DNA from: Strigops habroptila
Taxonomy: Eukaryota > Chordata > Aves > Psittaciformes > Psittacidae
NCBI RefSeq assembly: GCF_004027225.2
Contig: NC_044289.2
Location: 9,031,761-9,095,760, forward strand
Reading direction: 5' to 3'
Length of the DNA stretch: 64,000 nucleotides
A program made the position numbers and the translations under genes. This document shows, one piece after another, positions 21,451 to 35,400 of this stretch. Under the pieces are notes generated by a model that ran no database searches, was not told the origin of the DNA, and worked only from the letters and a program-made list of their open reading frames with translations. Numbering within the stretch: the stretch's first letter is position 1; each line of letters starts with the position of its first letter.

Positions 21451-24400
21451 GACACACCCCATTGTTAACAACATTGCAGTTGAAGCTGATGGGTTGTAAG
21501 ATGATTGTTACCTTTCCTGAAGATGATTACAGCAACTTCTTAAACTTCATTCAAAATAGAATGGCACACAATGAGCAACTTGCTCTCCAAAAGTAATCCT
21601 CAGCTAAATGTTTTTGTACTGGTTTTTTATAGTAAGCTGCCCTTTGCTAAAATTATTTCTTAATTAACTTCGTAAAATGCCTTTTTGGTATCTAATAGAA
21701 ATGAGATGCCTCCCGTGTTTGGGGATAACTCTCTAAGATCATTGCAAACTGATGTATTTTTAGTGCCCCATTATTAAAAAAAGTCCCTTTTTCGTTTTCC
21801 TTTTTTTTTTAACTTGATTTGATGGTCCATCAGACAGGTTCATAGAAAGCATCTCTTTAGGTTACTACTATTTATGCTTCAAAGTATATTGTGTGGAACT
21901 ACTAAAGCTTAGAAGTCATTAAGAGCTTGTAGTATCACCCGGGGTTTAGGAGGGAGACGTTCGGATGTGCCAGGGGTAGGGAAGGTGAAAGGTGGCCGCC
22001 TTTGCCTGTAGGTAAGACAGACAAGAGGTGAGCAGTGTCTGCTCTCAAGAGTGCTTTGGAATGAAAAAACCTTCACAGGAGAGGAACTTCTTGACTGTTT
22101 TGGAAAGTTTGTGCCCTGTGGTCTTAAGCATCAGCTGCCCAAACAAAACATCTAGGAAGACTGTATGTGCTCTTCAGGATGAGATGAATAACTTAATGTT
22201 TTTCTGTATAAGTAGGATAGAAGTTACCAGTTGTCAGAAGATGTCCATTAGCATTTTCAGAATTGGTATGTGTCACTCACAGTGGTGTATTACAACAGCA
22301 TTTTAATTAAGCTTTAATAGTATAAAGTATCACTTGTTAGGTACTTACCAAGCTGAACTCCACACCTACTGAATTCACTATTCAATTCTAGATGAATGCA
22401 GGTACAGATTTTCTGTGGCAGGTAAGTTGTGCTTCTGACACGCTGCAGAGTGAATAATAATAGATGATTATTCCCAGCCCAGCTTAACCACTCCATAGGA
22501 ATAGTAAATACAGAGAGTAAATATTAAAATTTAAAGAGCATTCCTGGAATACATAAACATGCCAGCATCTTGTCAGTAGTCAAAAGTCAGACAGTCCAAA
22601 TGTGCATTTTGTAAATTTTTAGTAAGATGGCAGCTGATTTGATTGATGTAATGAAAGAAATTGGAACAAATGATTTTGGGGGAGCAAAGACAGCTCATGA
22701 ATTAATGTATTTATTTTGAGGCGGCTGCAAGTAAGATTTAGCAAAATTTTTTAGGGTGAATTTTGTGGGTTTATGTTTGGGTTGTGTTTGAGGGGTTTGG
22801 GTTTTGGTTGTTTTGATTTTGTTTTATACATCAGGAATGCAGAAGAGTGTCAGATGTGATGCGGGTCATAGTTTGAGGGGTCTGTAGGACAGGGGTGCAG
22901 GAGAGAGGCAGCAGGTAGCAGTAGGGCTGCAGTTGATCAGGTGGTTAGTGTGGGTCACAGGTATCGTTTGATCTGCTTTATCTGCGTGGGCAAAGATGGG
23001 AGATCTCTGAAATTGTCAGTTCAGATGAGATTGTGTGTTAATAATGCTGTTTGCTGGGATTTTCTTTAAAGATATGTGTAAATGCTTGTTTAAAAAAGAT
23101 AACAGCTGATTTATATTGGCCTGCATCTGAACAAGCATTAGATATTTATTATTAAATCAAGATCTGCTCTATGCTCAGATTTTTGTTAATATAGCAGTAT
23201 AATGGTTAATGTGCAGGTAATCCTGCTCATAGAAATAAATCATAGAAAACAAGGGTATGTTTCCTGATAATAGTGTAAGCAATGGAGATGAAAAGAAAAG
23301 GTGCTGCTCTAAGGATAATGTAATAGAGGTGTCTGTATATGCTTTGGAAGAAAAAGAACTCTGGATTATGTTACTGTAGTTTAAAACAAATAAATCCTCT
23401 TACCTTTTGTATAGGCAGAAGGTGTGTTCTGGCACATTTTGGGAAGAACACCCTTGCTTTGCTAGTCAGGGTGGCGAAATGGACCTCTTCATTTTGGGCT
23501 TTCAGGAAATACCTAGATCTGATCCAAAACCTGAATACGTGTTCTAGGTTCGAATAAAGACATTTTTGGAGAGGGTGTAACTCATTTCCCTACCTGAGGG
23601 CCGTGTGCCTTAAGGAGAAAGCTGCATTGTTCAGAGCTTCGCTGCAGCTAGCTGGTGTTGAAAGGCAAACATGAGGCTTGAATTTAGCGTCTCACTCTTA
23701 TTTCACAGTAGTGCTTTTGAATGAGTATGACAGTTCTTGGTTTGAATAAGAATGGAATAAATACCGTGGTTTGTTTCTGCAGTGAGTCAGTTGAGTTACC
23801 ACCAGTTATATCCTTACTTTTTTTTTCTTTTAAGGTGGCATTAAAGATGATTTGGATGAAAACATCTTAACAGGCTGTTGGTCCTAAACCTGCGTAGTTG
23901 ACTCCATGAACACATCACACCTGCAGGTTCTTGACTATCCAGAGCATGTGGCAAAATGTTTCATTGAAAATCCACTTCTCAAATAGTATCTAGAACAATT
24001 TGCAAGAAATAGAAACTAAGTAACTGTGTAAACAGCCCTCTGCACTGAAGTCATACTCTTCAGCTCATCTGGCTGGTCAGGTGTAGGAAAGGGCACGCTC
24101 TCCAGCCTGGCTTTGCTGTTCCATGTTTCTCCCCTACCCCCAGCTCTCCTCTTTGAGGCCCCAGCCTTGGGCTTCCTTTCTTTCACCCTTTTTTACCTCT
24201 TCTCTGTATTGATTTCTGATTGTGGCTCTGGATCTGATAGTTCTCTGCTCGTGCTGCAGCTGGGCCAAAGAAGTTGTTAGTGTTGCAGATTCATAGCAGC
24301 AACAGTAAGGGGGCAAAATGTCTCTTGAAATCTAAGTAGGCAAAACAATTGTCTTAAAATGCTTTCCCTCCCCTCTTAAAAAGTCAAACTTATGGTTGTG

Positions 24401-24456
24401 ATCTTTTTTTGTGTGTTTTGTTTTGTTTCCCCATTCCTGCTGCTGCTGCTATGAAG

Positions 24457-24579
24457 CCCTTTGAATATCGAAGGTTCCTGAGTCAGACCGAAGACAGCAG
24501 TAGCTGAGGTGGATTAACGCTGGAATGTAGTCAGGGATTGGAACACTTGGGAGCTATGCTTAGACAGAAAGGGAAAGAG
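24457..24579 (+). other. Candidate ADNP non-coding 5'UTR exon (123 bp)
   Basis: A long pyrimidine-rich tract ends in the first AG at 24455-24456 (CTATGAAG|CCCTTTGAAT). The stretch then runs to a strong donor, AAAGAG|GTAAGAAATG (GT at 24580-24581). There is no long ORF, which would suit a 5'UTR exon of ADNP. Splice-site quality is the only evidence. Confidence 0.35.
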
Positions 24580-27500
24580 GTAAGAAATGTGAAGTGGTAA
24601 GACTGATTTTTTAAGCTCTTGTTTACAGACTTTACCCAATCATGTCATGCCAGCATTTGTGCATAGCGTGTGTCGAGTGGTAAGCAAAGGAAAAACAATT
24701 AGCATCAGCCTACTTCACTGACTATTTTTACACTTCAGATACTCAGATGCTAGCCAGTTGGCGAGATCCTTTCAATATCTAATATATCTACTCTCTGAAA
24801 GCATGTATTGGCATTGGTTTTGGATGAGCTTGTAAAAGTATTTGTATGCTCTCTTTTGTTTCGGTGATTTGTTCTGCCACTTACCCCAGCATGCAAGCCA
24901 TGCGTTTTACCAGGCAGCACACACCAGGGGATGGAGTTTCACTATCGGTTTAACTGTATCTGTGCCTGTGCTGCCCCTGGACAGGGCAGTGTGAGCCACG
25001 TTACTTGTACCAGTCCTCCTGCTTCTGTTTGGGTGAGCAAAGGAGCTGCTGCCTGACAAACACTTCTCAGCTGGATCAGGTCTCTGCTCTGGCTGTTGAC
25101 ACAGAGGTGGTGTCAGGAAAACATGACACGGAGAAGACAGGACTACCATTTTCACTAGCAATCTAATCTGATTGCAGTTTCACAATCAGTGTAATCCAAT
25201 CATAAATGCTGTGAATATCGATTACATGCTTTGTTCTTGCACATTTCACAGAGACTTCTCTGCTGCTTTGTTCAATTACACAAGTGTTTTTGTGAGCTTT
25301 GGATTGGAAATTTCAAGATGATTCTTGTTTTAATTTAAATGGTAACTTCTAATTCATGAAACGTGCTTCTGTTTCCAAAATAATTCTTATTCTGGAATTG
25401 TCCATGTTTAGCTACAATCTAGATGAGGATTATTTTGGAATTGTAGAGTACATTCATGCAGCCTTTTTTTCCTGATCACTGAAGTGTGGATATCATGGTG
25501 TAAGCAAATAATATCCTTCGTGCTTCAATGATCTCCAGTCTCGATTTCAGATTTCTGCAAGATGTGCAGGCTTTATTGCATTTCAAACTGAAGTCTTTAA
25601 GAAACAAGCGAGGCCATCATACTGAGTATGTATATTACGTATTGATTTCACTGCACATATGTGGATGCATATAAACATTTATCTTTGGAGATCTTGAACA
25701 GCCACAAAAGACGTTATTTAAGATGGCAGTAGGTGCATAAGCCTACTTGAGCTGCTAGTGCCTCTAATTTAAAATTTCCTATGCACTGAAGTGTAGCATG
25801 CCCTAGAGAATGGATGCAATTTAAAACTGCTTGTCAGAATGCAGTAGAGATTGCCAGAGGGTTTTATTGGTGTGTGTTCAAAAGATCCTCCTTTAGAAAA
25901 CGTGCAGATTCAGGTAACAAGAGTCTTTAACACACCTCGGCCTATGTCACCCCAAAAAACCAACAGATGTTCTCATCAGAGTGTAAGAACAGAAATAAGG
26001 AGTTGTGGTTCCCAGAGCGATCGAAATTTGGCCATTTTGTATTTTCTATTAGTGCACAGAAATTAGACAGTGTACGGAACTTTTACTACTCAACAAAAGT
26101 TGATAAGGAAATAGTTAATTCCCTTTCAGTTTTGCAGTAAGTGTACACACCCACCAGATGGAGCTTCTGGCACCAGTGGAAAATTCCAGAAATTGAGCAA
26201 GAATGAGAAGTGTGTGAATGACTTAGAAGATCCCTGTCTGCTGGACTGCAGAAGATATTTTTCTAACCTTTAAATAAAACATGAATGGAGATTAAGACAC
26301 ATCAGCCTTACTGTTTCCTTTCACTACAACTGTCTTCCATAGAAGTTCTTCCTCTGATGGGAAGTTGGAGTCCTTAGTGCAAGAGTCACCAAGCTGAAGC
26401 TAGACTGTAAGCTCCAAAAAAAAGAGAGAACAGTTTCATAAGCCCTTGCTGAAAATTGCCTGTAACCACTGAAACAGCATGTTCAGGTTTTTCGCCAAAG
26501 AATTTCCTCCAAAGGATTACGTAGGGGGGTTTTTTTAGTAGCACATTTTAGATGGCCTTATCTCCAATCCTGAAGCAGTATTTACATAGGATGTCAGAAG
26601 TGGTGTGAAACAATGCTGTTTGACACACCACTTGACGTTTTTCTGGGGGGTTGGCTGATTTAATCTCTGAAGTGATTTTTAATTTTTTTTCTATTATTTT
26701 TTTGGCAAAGGGACTTTAAAGAAATAGGCTCTTTGACTGGGAGGGGCAGTAGCAGCAGTTTCATGTGCCCAGCGCTGCAAAAGTTTTACAATGCTTTGAC
26801 CAGTGAGCAAAATACATCTGTTGATTTCCTTCAGTTCCAATAATCTTAGTTTTCCAGAGGCTGTTTCTGTTCACTTTTTATCTTTTCAATGTGCCTAGTT
26901 CTGCTTTGAATATAGACACAGGTTAAAGGACCTTGGCGATAGAAACAAGTTGAAGAGCTTGGGGGCTTGTGCTTGCTGATGTGCGAGCTTAGAGTTGAAT
27001 TCAAGCGCTGGGTCTAACATGGCAGCTGTGCACACAGAACAGTTACCTAGTTAGAGTTGAGAGGTGTGTGTTAGAAGTTAGCTAAAGACCATCATGTTAC
27101 ATGGGCAGAAGCTTGGTGCTGCAGATGACTGTGCTGAGGAGATGCTGTTTAAAATGTTGCCATGAGAAGGAAGCGCATGCTGTTACAAAACAGCCTCCAT
27201 CCTAGGATTATAGCGGATTTGAAAATGAGCCCTTAGTTGTCTGGCATTTCAGATGTGCAGTTAAACTGCAAATCCCATTACCTTCACAGGAGATACGGGT
27301 GCACAGCCCTCTGAAAACTAGGCCAGAAATGCTTAAATAAGGAGGAAAGAGAAGAGTCCATCAGAAGGAAGTGAAAATGTGTAATGTAAGCCAGCCATAG
27401 ACATGTTGGGAGTAGTCTCTTCATTCACTCGGTGTAGGGAGGGGAGATATTTAATTACAACTCTTACCTTTTCAAGGAAGTTTCTGGTAGTTTTCAGTTC

Positions 27501-30500
27501 TTCCAACTTCTCTGTTCTCCCTTAGCTTCTCCTGATGGTATTTTTGATCTGCTTGCTCTTCCCTGAGATACCTTTCTGCTTCCTGACTATCACTCTTCCT
27601 TGCTCAGCTGTCCTGGAATTGGCAGGTCCCGGTGTCCCAGCCTTGCTGCAGGGACAGGTCATCATTGGCCTCATGTGAATACAGAGTATTACACACCATC
27701 ATACTATATAGCATCATTTAACCTGCATCCAAGAGGAGGCTGCTTTTCTATTGCTGTGGGAACCATAGGTTAATTCTCTCCCATATTTTTCTTGCATTTT
27801 AAGAGATTTCACTCAATGTTGCACTGACAGCCTTCTTTGCACAGGTATTTCATGTCTGGCTTTTTAGGACATGCTTCTAAATGCAGTTAGCTGGGCAAAT
27901 GATTAAAAGTAGACCTTGTTTTAAATGCAGTTGGAATAGGGAGATAAAGAGCAGTTTCAAGAAACAAACAGTCTTGTTTCATTTCATTCAAAAACATACA
28001 GCTGCTGCCAGCTCTGATACATGCTCCTGTGTTGTGCTGTTATATGTAAACCAAGAACGTCTTCAGCTTAAAATACTATCAAAATAAGGGCTAAAATAAA
28101 AGATTTTAGGATTATATAAAGTCAGAAAAATACCAGATGCTTGGTGGTTCTTGTCAGCAACACAATGCAGGGAAATGATCCCCAGTCTTTGGGAGGCCCA
28201 GTATGGGATGAAGTACTTCCCGGTGCTCAGTATTTGTATCTTCAGCCTGATACACTAATTGTCACTGATCTCTCAAGGCTGATCAGTCCTCATCCAGAAG
28301 TGTGCTTTCTGCAATGAGGATTCAATGGGAGAGAGGTAATTTGGACTTGATAGAGACACAGGGACACAAATACTACTTTCTAGTTAGAAAATAATCCAGT
28401 ATGAAACAAAATAACCCATCATCCTTCCCTGTTTGGAGATGTGGCTGGTGGTCTTGGAAAAACAATCTGTACTTTAAGCTGTGGATGTTCTGTCTAAATA
28501 ACAATTTTAAACCATAAAAACCATTATTACTTGGCAGAGTAATTAGAAATGACAAATTTTGCTTTTATAAACTTTAGATTTGGTTGTTCCAGACTTCACA
28601 ATACTAATGTTATGTCTTGTGCTTCCAGTCTGTTCAAGACTGAGTTTCTGTCCATGGGTGATGTGAGTTGAAGAGGTATCAGTCTTCCTACAGAAATACA
28701 GTCATTTACATGCCATTACCCAAAACTTCACATCCTCACTCCTGCTAGCAGCATTGTAACTGAGAATATTCATTTGAATACTTCCCAAATGAATATATGT
28801 CCCTAGGGTTGTGGCTGACAGCCATGTCACCTGTGTGATCTCCCATCGTCTTGTAATTTAAGGTGGGACTGTGTATGTATGGGAACCTCCTAGGGAAAAT
28901 TACCTGTACAAGGAAGCACTGTTGATACTCATCAAGTGTCCCTCATCTACAGAGGGTGCAGCTATGCTGCAGGTACTGCTAGCTCAGGTGAGGTGTAAAC
29001 TGAGGTCCTAACCCCTTCAGGCAAAAGGTTCTGTGAAATGTGAATAGGAGCATTGGTCTCTGGTCCTGCTGGGTTTCTGAATTGGGTAACTTCATTGAAA
29101 TCTGAGCACTAAAAGATTCCTCAGGTAGCATCGCCTGCCAGAATGTGGTGTTTAAGTCACAAACCTGCTAAATCTTCCTGCAGCACTGTTAACTTGCTGG
29201 AGTGCACTCCACAGTAGCTCTGTGTCAGTAAAGGTACCATAAACGTGGTTTATAATTAGCTTTGGAGTCCTTCGCAATGGAACATACGTTATAAATGTAA
29301 GATTGCCCTTACTACGTTTCTCATCTCTTGTCTTTAACACTTTGTTTTGTACAGCAGGATATGATCCTTCTTCTATGTCCGGGCTTTGGCCTCACACAGT
29401 AGGTGTAATATAACCCCTGAGGTGGGCATTCTGGAAGGAGAATTATTTTTGGAGGCTTTTGCATGAAACTTGTCCAATGAGTCTGAGACGCCCAAGCACC
29501 ATTAATTTTGGAGGTAAATGCCTCATACTGTGTACTGAGTAGATTGGGAAGAGTTAAGATTTTAATTTGGCAAAGTATGGGCAAAAAATAGTTGAAAAGA
29601 TAGTTCTGTGTGTTTACTTTTGACATTTGGACCTTTCAAACTTAAAGGAACATCAACTTGAACTCGAGAAAAGTTGTGGGTGCGGGGGGGGGGCTTTGAG
29701 CTGAGTCTGGCAGCTTCACTGTATATTAATCAGTTTTCTGCTTTAAATTTCTTCCCCTCTTTTGGTTTATTAAAACCAACAGAGGCAAAAGTGAAAGATT
29801 ATTTTGACTGCAAGGGAAATAACCTAAAGTACTTTGTTACACTGGGTAAAAACCTGTGAGCTGGGATATGGAAGTTCAAAGACACATAATTTAAGTTGAA
29901 TGTCCCTTTAAGTTATTCCTTGGAATGTGACATTTCTTATTTGAATCTCAATTGAAATGTTTCATTTTGGAAATTCAATTGAAATGGGTTTTATTAAGCT
30001 ATTTTCTATCATTTGTCTATAAATTGGTCTGTCAAAGTGGGTTGGGATATGTATAAAGCGAGGGGAGGGAAGGATACAGTACGATGAAAAGATAAAGCTA
30101 AAGGGGGCAAAACCCCCAAACACCACCACCAAAACAAATGAAAGAAAATAATTAGTCCCAAAAGAGTTGATTTTAAATGACAGATTTTTTAATGTCAGTA
30201 TTTGTCTTGGGAGGGTGGGGGGAGGAAGAGTGCATGAAATATGATTTACTTTAAATTTTATTCATGCTATTGTTGTTGGAAGAAATCGGGTTACTGATGA
30301 TAAAGATAATGTATATTTAAAGTTAGTAAGTTAAGTTTGCTCTAGTAAACAACAGTAAAGCAGCACTGGCACTCGGCCAGTAGAGAAATGAAAACTATCT
30401 TAAAGATTTAGTGCCTGGATTGCACTGCTGATGTTGATCCTGGATTCCCATTGCTTTCTGTTCTTAATGATAACTGTTACTGAGAAATATTTAATACTTA

Positions 30501-32017
30501 AACCCAGGCTGGCTGTAGAGAGCTGTCCTGCACTTTTTAATGAAGTAGTTTTTAGCATAATCTGAATTTTCTGCACTAACTTGTTACCAAACTGCATGCC
30601 TTTGTTTGATTATGCTGTTTCACTCTGCTGCAGCCCTTCCCTGTTAGTATTGTTATGGATATTAAGAAATTTGGGGTCGAATTATTAGAATGAAAACTGT
30701 GGGGTCATGATCTGTGCCTAACAAAGGCAATGGACAAGAGCAGTGGGTTTAAGTGTGTGGGGCGGTGTCTTGTCTAGGGAAAAGGAACAGCTTTTAGAAT
30801 AAGGGTTTGAAACATTGCTTTTTCTGTAGGAAAAAGATGGAGTATTGCATGCTGGGAACAAGTGCTTTCCATAAGGTAGCTAAATTTTCAAAGTACATTT
30901 GTTTCATTTTGTTTTAGGCTTTGCTTAAGTTTCTAATCTAGTAATTTTGTCCTTTCTGCAGTTTTCAGTTTGATTAGACCTCTGCAAAACTCTCTCCTAA
31001 ACCAAAATTGAAACCCAAACAAAACCCCCAAACCTGGGCCACAACTGCAGTCTGACATTTCTGAAACATTGTGCAATGTGTACGGAAGAGTATTCAAAGG
31101 ATATTAGTTAATAGTATAAATTCTTTCTGTGGTCTCTTTTGTTTTCCATGATTTCAAAATTGCAGCTATTAACAGCAGTGAATTTAAAGATGTGAATGAG
31201 TTGGATGATTACAGAGAAATGACCAAAAGTAAACCAATTTGCTGAAAGGTAGTCTGCATTGATACCTCTTTAAAAAAAAACCCAAGTAAAACCCCAAACC
31301 AGCAAAACCCAAAAGCCCCACTCATCAGGGATGCCTCAGCAGAACTCCAAGTAAATGGTCATATTCTTTTCTCCTTTGTTCTTGTGAATAGCAAGACATA
31401 ACATATACTTGGAGGAAGTCTGAGTAGATGAGTCAGGACTTATTTCATTAACTGCAGTTAAATGTTTTGGCCACATTTCCCAAGGAAACAAAGCTTGTAC
31501 AATTTTTCAGATTGTGGCTTGTCTCCTAATCCCGTCTCCCTCCTCCCAGCCAAGAACAAAGTTGGCCGTTTTCAACCAAATTTGGTAGAGATGGAGGTCT
31601 CAAAAGCTAAATGAGCACCTTTTAAGTTTCGTTAAAGGTAGATCTCCAGTAAGAGAAGAAACTGAGGTTTGAACGTTACCAAGTTTCCTTCACAACTCTC
31701 CTCTCAGCCTGTTCCTTCAATTGGATGCTAAGAACTGCAGGAGGAGTTGTAAGGGGAGGGGAAAGAAATCACACTGCTTAGGCCCGGGATTTTAGGGGGT
31801 TGACTTTTCAATGCTGGATGTGCAGCAGTTCAGAGTTGCCAGCTAGGTGTTCTGCCTGGAGCTGAACATAGCAACTTGCCTGTCATTATCTAATACGGAA
31901 CTAGCAGGGGGTTATGAAAGAGAAGAAGCAGTAAATTATCTTGGCTTAGTATTTGAAGTATTCAGCTCCACATGAGTTGTTGGTGCCTGACTGAGTGCAT
32001 GTATAGTATATTATTCC

Positions 32018-32392
32018 ATGGATACGATATTATTACAGGTACAGCAGCAGCTCATGATGCCCCGTAAAGCTTTTCTTTCCCAGAAAGAAAAGCAGGCTCG
32101 TGCCAGGGAAAGGGATATGTTAAAAAAGAGGAGGAGGCGACAAGACTATCTCAAAAGAAGCGTGGAGCCGCAGAAAAATGCAGAAACAATAAAATGGCAC
32201 AGGGATGATGAGAAGAGGAGAGAAAATGAGCAAGTTAAGGACAAAGATATCAAGAAGCGGTGGAGACAGGATGAGAGAGAACGACGAAAGAATGTGGACG
32301 CTATGAATTGGCGCTATGAAAGGGAAGATGAGAAGAGGGAAAATGAGCGAGGTAAGGACCAAGAAGGCCAAGAACCAGCAAAGAAAAGATGA
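32018..32392 (+). CDS. Unrecognised Lys/Arg/Glu-rich repeat ORF in ADNP intron, 124 aa (hypothetical)
   Basis: The ORF starts at 32018 (or at the in-frame MM at 32054/32057) and ends at TGA 32390-32392. Codons are overwhelmingly Lys, Arg, Glu and Asp, with spaced Trp and Gln. There is an internal 120-bp (40-aa) period: GATGAGAAGAGG occurs at 32207 and again at 32327. The paired segments KKRRRRQDYLKR/KKRWRQDERERR and NAETIKWHRD/NVDAMNWRYE match in order. A third, decayed copy begins with GATGAG at 32449, shifted 2 nt, which would explain why the frame closes early. The product would be a long charged helix, possibly nuclear (AKKR end), loosely like STPR-type or transposon-associated charged proteins. 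A possible acceptor (ATTACAG, 32032-32038) and donors (GAG|GTAAGG, GT 32352-32353; AGA|GTAAGA, GT 32476-32477) exist. It could be an intronic gene remnant, a lineage-specific exon, or chance purine-rich repeat DNA. Confidence 0.3.
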   Translation: MDTILLQVQQQLMMPRKAFLSQKEKQARARERDMLKKRRRRQDYLKRSVEPQKNAETIKWHRDDEKRRENEQVKDKDIKKRWRQDERERRKNVDAMNWRYEREDEKRENERGKDQEGQEPAKKR

Positions 32393-32480
32393 GGAGGAGA
32401 GGGGGAAGGAGTGATGAAAGGACAGACCTTTTGAAGCAGCAGAGGGATGATGAGGGAGAGAGGGGAAAAGAGAGAGTAAG
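32080..32480 (+). repeat. Degenerate 120-bp tandem repeat, purine-rich
   Basis: Three to four diverged copies of about 120 bp, seen from the spacing of GATGAGAAGAGG at 32207 and 32327 and the related GATGAGGGAGAG at 32449. A weaker first copy begins near 32085. It underlies the charged ORF and extends about 90 bp past its stop. Confidence 0.6.
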
Positions 32481-35400
32481 AACAGTTCCATTTTCTACGC
32501 ATGTGCAGAAATAACAAAATATTGGTATCTTTGTTTCAAATTTATAGGAAATCTATTAATGCACTGAAGTTCTTACAGAGCCAATTACTTTAAGACAAGA
32601 TTGATCTGAGTGTAGATGTCTACAAGCTCAAAGTCACAATGGGATAGAAAAGGGTGGGTTTACACATTGCTTATAAAATTGTCTGGTTTACACACATGGG
32701 CACACCTAATACCTGATTTAACAGTACAGGTGATAATACTGTGTTTCAGAGCACCAAAAAGGTCAGGTTTTCTCAGTCTTCATTATCTGAGTAAATGACA
32801 GCATTAGGAAAGGAAGGATCAAGCAAATGTGCTTATAAGAGCAGGTAAAGCTGATGGTTTATTTTATCCTTTTTAATAACGTGCCCAAGAGATAGTTGTA
32901 GTTCCATCCCCCATTTTAGCCCAAGGTGAATTATTTAACAGAAGTGGTATGGAAGTGTAAATTTCATGGAATGCTTTTAAGAAGCAGTCAGTTCAGGAGA
33001 TGCACAACTCTGTGTCATTACATTTATGGTGTTACATCAAATCAGTTGGCATCACATTTGACTTGATAAATTCAGCCAACACCTTGGTATCAAATCCAGA
33101 AACCTGATAACCAGTGGATAGTTACGTTACAGTAGGCAGCCCCCTTCTGAAGTTGCATTTTAATTAGATTTTATATAGCTAATTTTTTATCTGGAGTTAG
33201 AAAATGTTGTGGGTGTTTTTTTTGCAGTAGCCCTAAAACATGAGCTGTAGCTTATGAACTAGCAATGGATTTATACTGGATATGGGTCTAGGCCTTTGGA
33301 AGTCCTTCTAGTCCGCTTTAGAATCTTGAGCCCCTCAAGTGAAAGGGATGGTGCCTTTGCCCACATGATGGTTGTTTGCTCCCATCTTCACAGCTGGGGT
33401 TGTTGCAGCCCTTCTTGGAAGACTGGGCTGCTTTGCCTGCAAGGCTGTTCACAGTAAGCACTGAGGGAACGGGCTGTCACACTTCATCTTTGGTGAAACA
33501 GTGCCACTTCTAACCAGGAGTAAAGAACTAGCTATCTGGGAATGAGAAACTGAGTCAGTTGGCTGCATCTTTTGGGTCTTCTGTAGTTAACATATGTTTG
33601 GTTTAGGATTAAAGATCTACGCATTTTGTACTCCATAGAAGCATTTTGGCAGCCCTGTTTTGACTGATCAGTTATGGAGAGGCAGCCTGGAAGGACACAG
33701 CCACAATACCAGGGTTGTATAAATAACAGAACTGCTGATTCCTTATGGCTCTGTACTGAATGTGGCTGAGTAATTTTATTACTCAACAAAACCAGACTGG
33801 TCAACATCCCGAATATGCATAAAGCTTTTCCTTTTGGTGCTGGTCCTTTCAGTTGAGTCAAAAAATAGAGTGTTTAAGGGGTAGAGTGAGGGGCAAATGT
33901 TGCTTATTGTGAGTAACTATATATTTCATTGTGAGGAAAAAATGCTCTCACAATGAGTTAGCAGCTTTCCACCTCTCTGTTCCTGTGAGGTTTTCATTGC
34001 AGGCCTGGGAACCATCAGCTGGGAAAATAAATTGGATGTCAAGAAAATTGACAAATGCATGTAAACAAAAAAGAGTTTTGCTTCCAGGAGCCTCGTTTTT
34101 AATTCTGTAACTTTTTTTCTTTCCTGATTTTCACTCAGGACTCACGAGGAAATTTTGGGTTGTAGTTTTCCTGTTCTTGATTGACGGCTGCTTCTCAGTT
34201 CTGTCAGCTTAAATAAACATAAAACTATGTTCATAAATTTCCAAAGGAAATAAATGGAATAACCAGATAGTAACTTTCCAGTTATTCCTCTAGTATCACC
34301 AGCAGTGTTGGCATCACACTTTGCTTGTATGGAGAGGGGGGAAAAAGGTAAAATTAAAAAAGTCACGTTCCGCTGGCTTGGTTCCACCAGTGGACAGGTA
34401 CTTCAGCACAATCCGTGGCCATTGTAAGGAGCATTAGGATCCCTACTCCATTCATACGGGTTTGAGATGTCTGAGTAAGATGAAAATGCACTAGGGACTA
34501 GGGTTTTCTTTATAGCTTTGGGGATTCCATAACTGCTTTTCACAGTGATGCTCTTTGCAAACCTTGTGAAGACATCTTCCTCAGTGAAATGTTTAGGATC
34601 GCCTACAACTCTGTGCTGGCTGCTCATGGAAGGCTTTCCTAATGGTACAAACCCACAGTGTGGTAGTCAGGAAACGGTGTCATTTTCAGTTAAGCATAAA
34701 GAGAAGAAAACCTCTGTCCTGGTTCCTTTACACAGCAACATTTTCCTCCAGATTATTTCTTTAGGTCTTTAAACTATTTCTGGACGGTGACATTAGAAAT
34801 CTCTTACACTTGCTGCTTGTTAGAACTGTAACAAAGCTCAAACGTGAAACAAGCATAGTAAGCACTTTAAATAATATCCAGAAATGAAAATGACATGATG
34901 AGGCGGATTTGGAATATTTGCTGAAGATTTGAGTGGAAAAGGCTGTCTTGTTCCAAAAGTGAGGCATCTTTCCCACAATAAGAATAGCATTGTTACCTTG
35001 CAGGTGCTTGGAAGCTGTACACTACGAGATCCTCTATTTCATTGTTTTAGCTAAAGCTGGCAGAGCTGACACAGTCTAACATCTGTTACCTGATGGTACC
35101 AAAGGTAGCAGGCTGCAAGGCAGCTCTTCTCATGAGGTCCAAAATACAAAAGACCTACTGGACAATTAAGATTTTAGTTATAGTAAAATAGAAACAGCTT
35201 TGGGGGTCTAATGCCAGGTGGAAGATTTCTCTTTTTTAACACCTGTGATATTTTGACTGATATGGGGTTTTTGCTGGTTTTCTCTCTTGTGTTCCTTACC
35301 CTCTCTCCTGGGTGCATGCCTTCCTCTAAGGTCAGAGTTCTCAAGTTGTGAATAGAGCGTATTGCGTGTGAGATCAGTGTGTCCTTCATAATTGAGGACT

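Noticed and set aside
21961-22013. Possible ADNP 5'UTR exon ending at TAG|GTAAGA
   Set aside because: The donor is good but there is no convincing pyrimidine tract or acceptor close upstream.
30100-31320. A/C-rich tracts resembling poly(A) tails of retroposed sequences
   Set aside because: No target-site duplication or recognisable body precedes them; they are interrupted low-complexity DNA.
32120-32517. Antisense Ser/Phe/Leu/Pro-rich frames opposite the charged ORF
   Set aside because: They are the complement of a purine-rich repeat; the pyrimidine strand naturally lacks stops.
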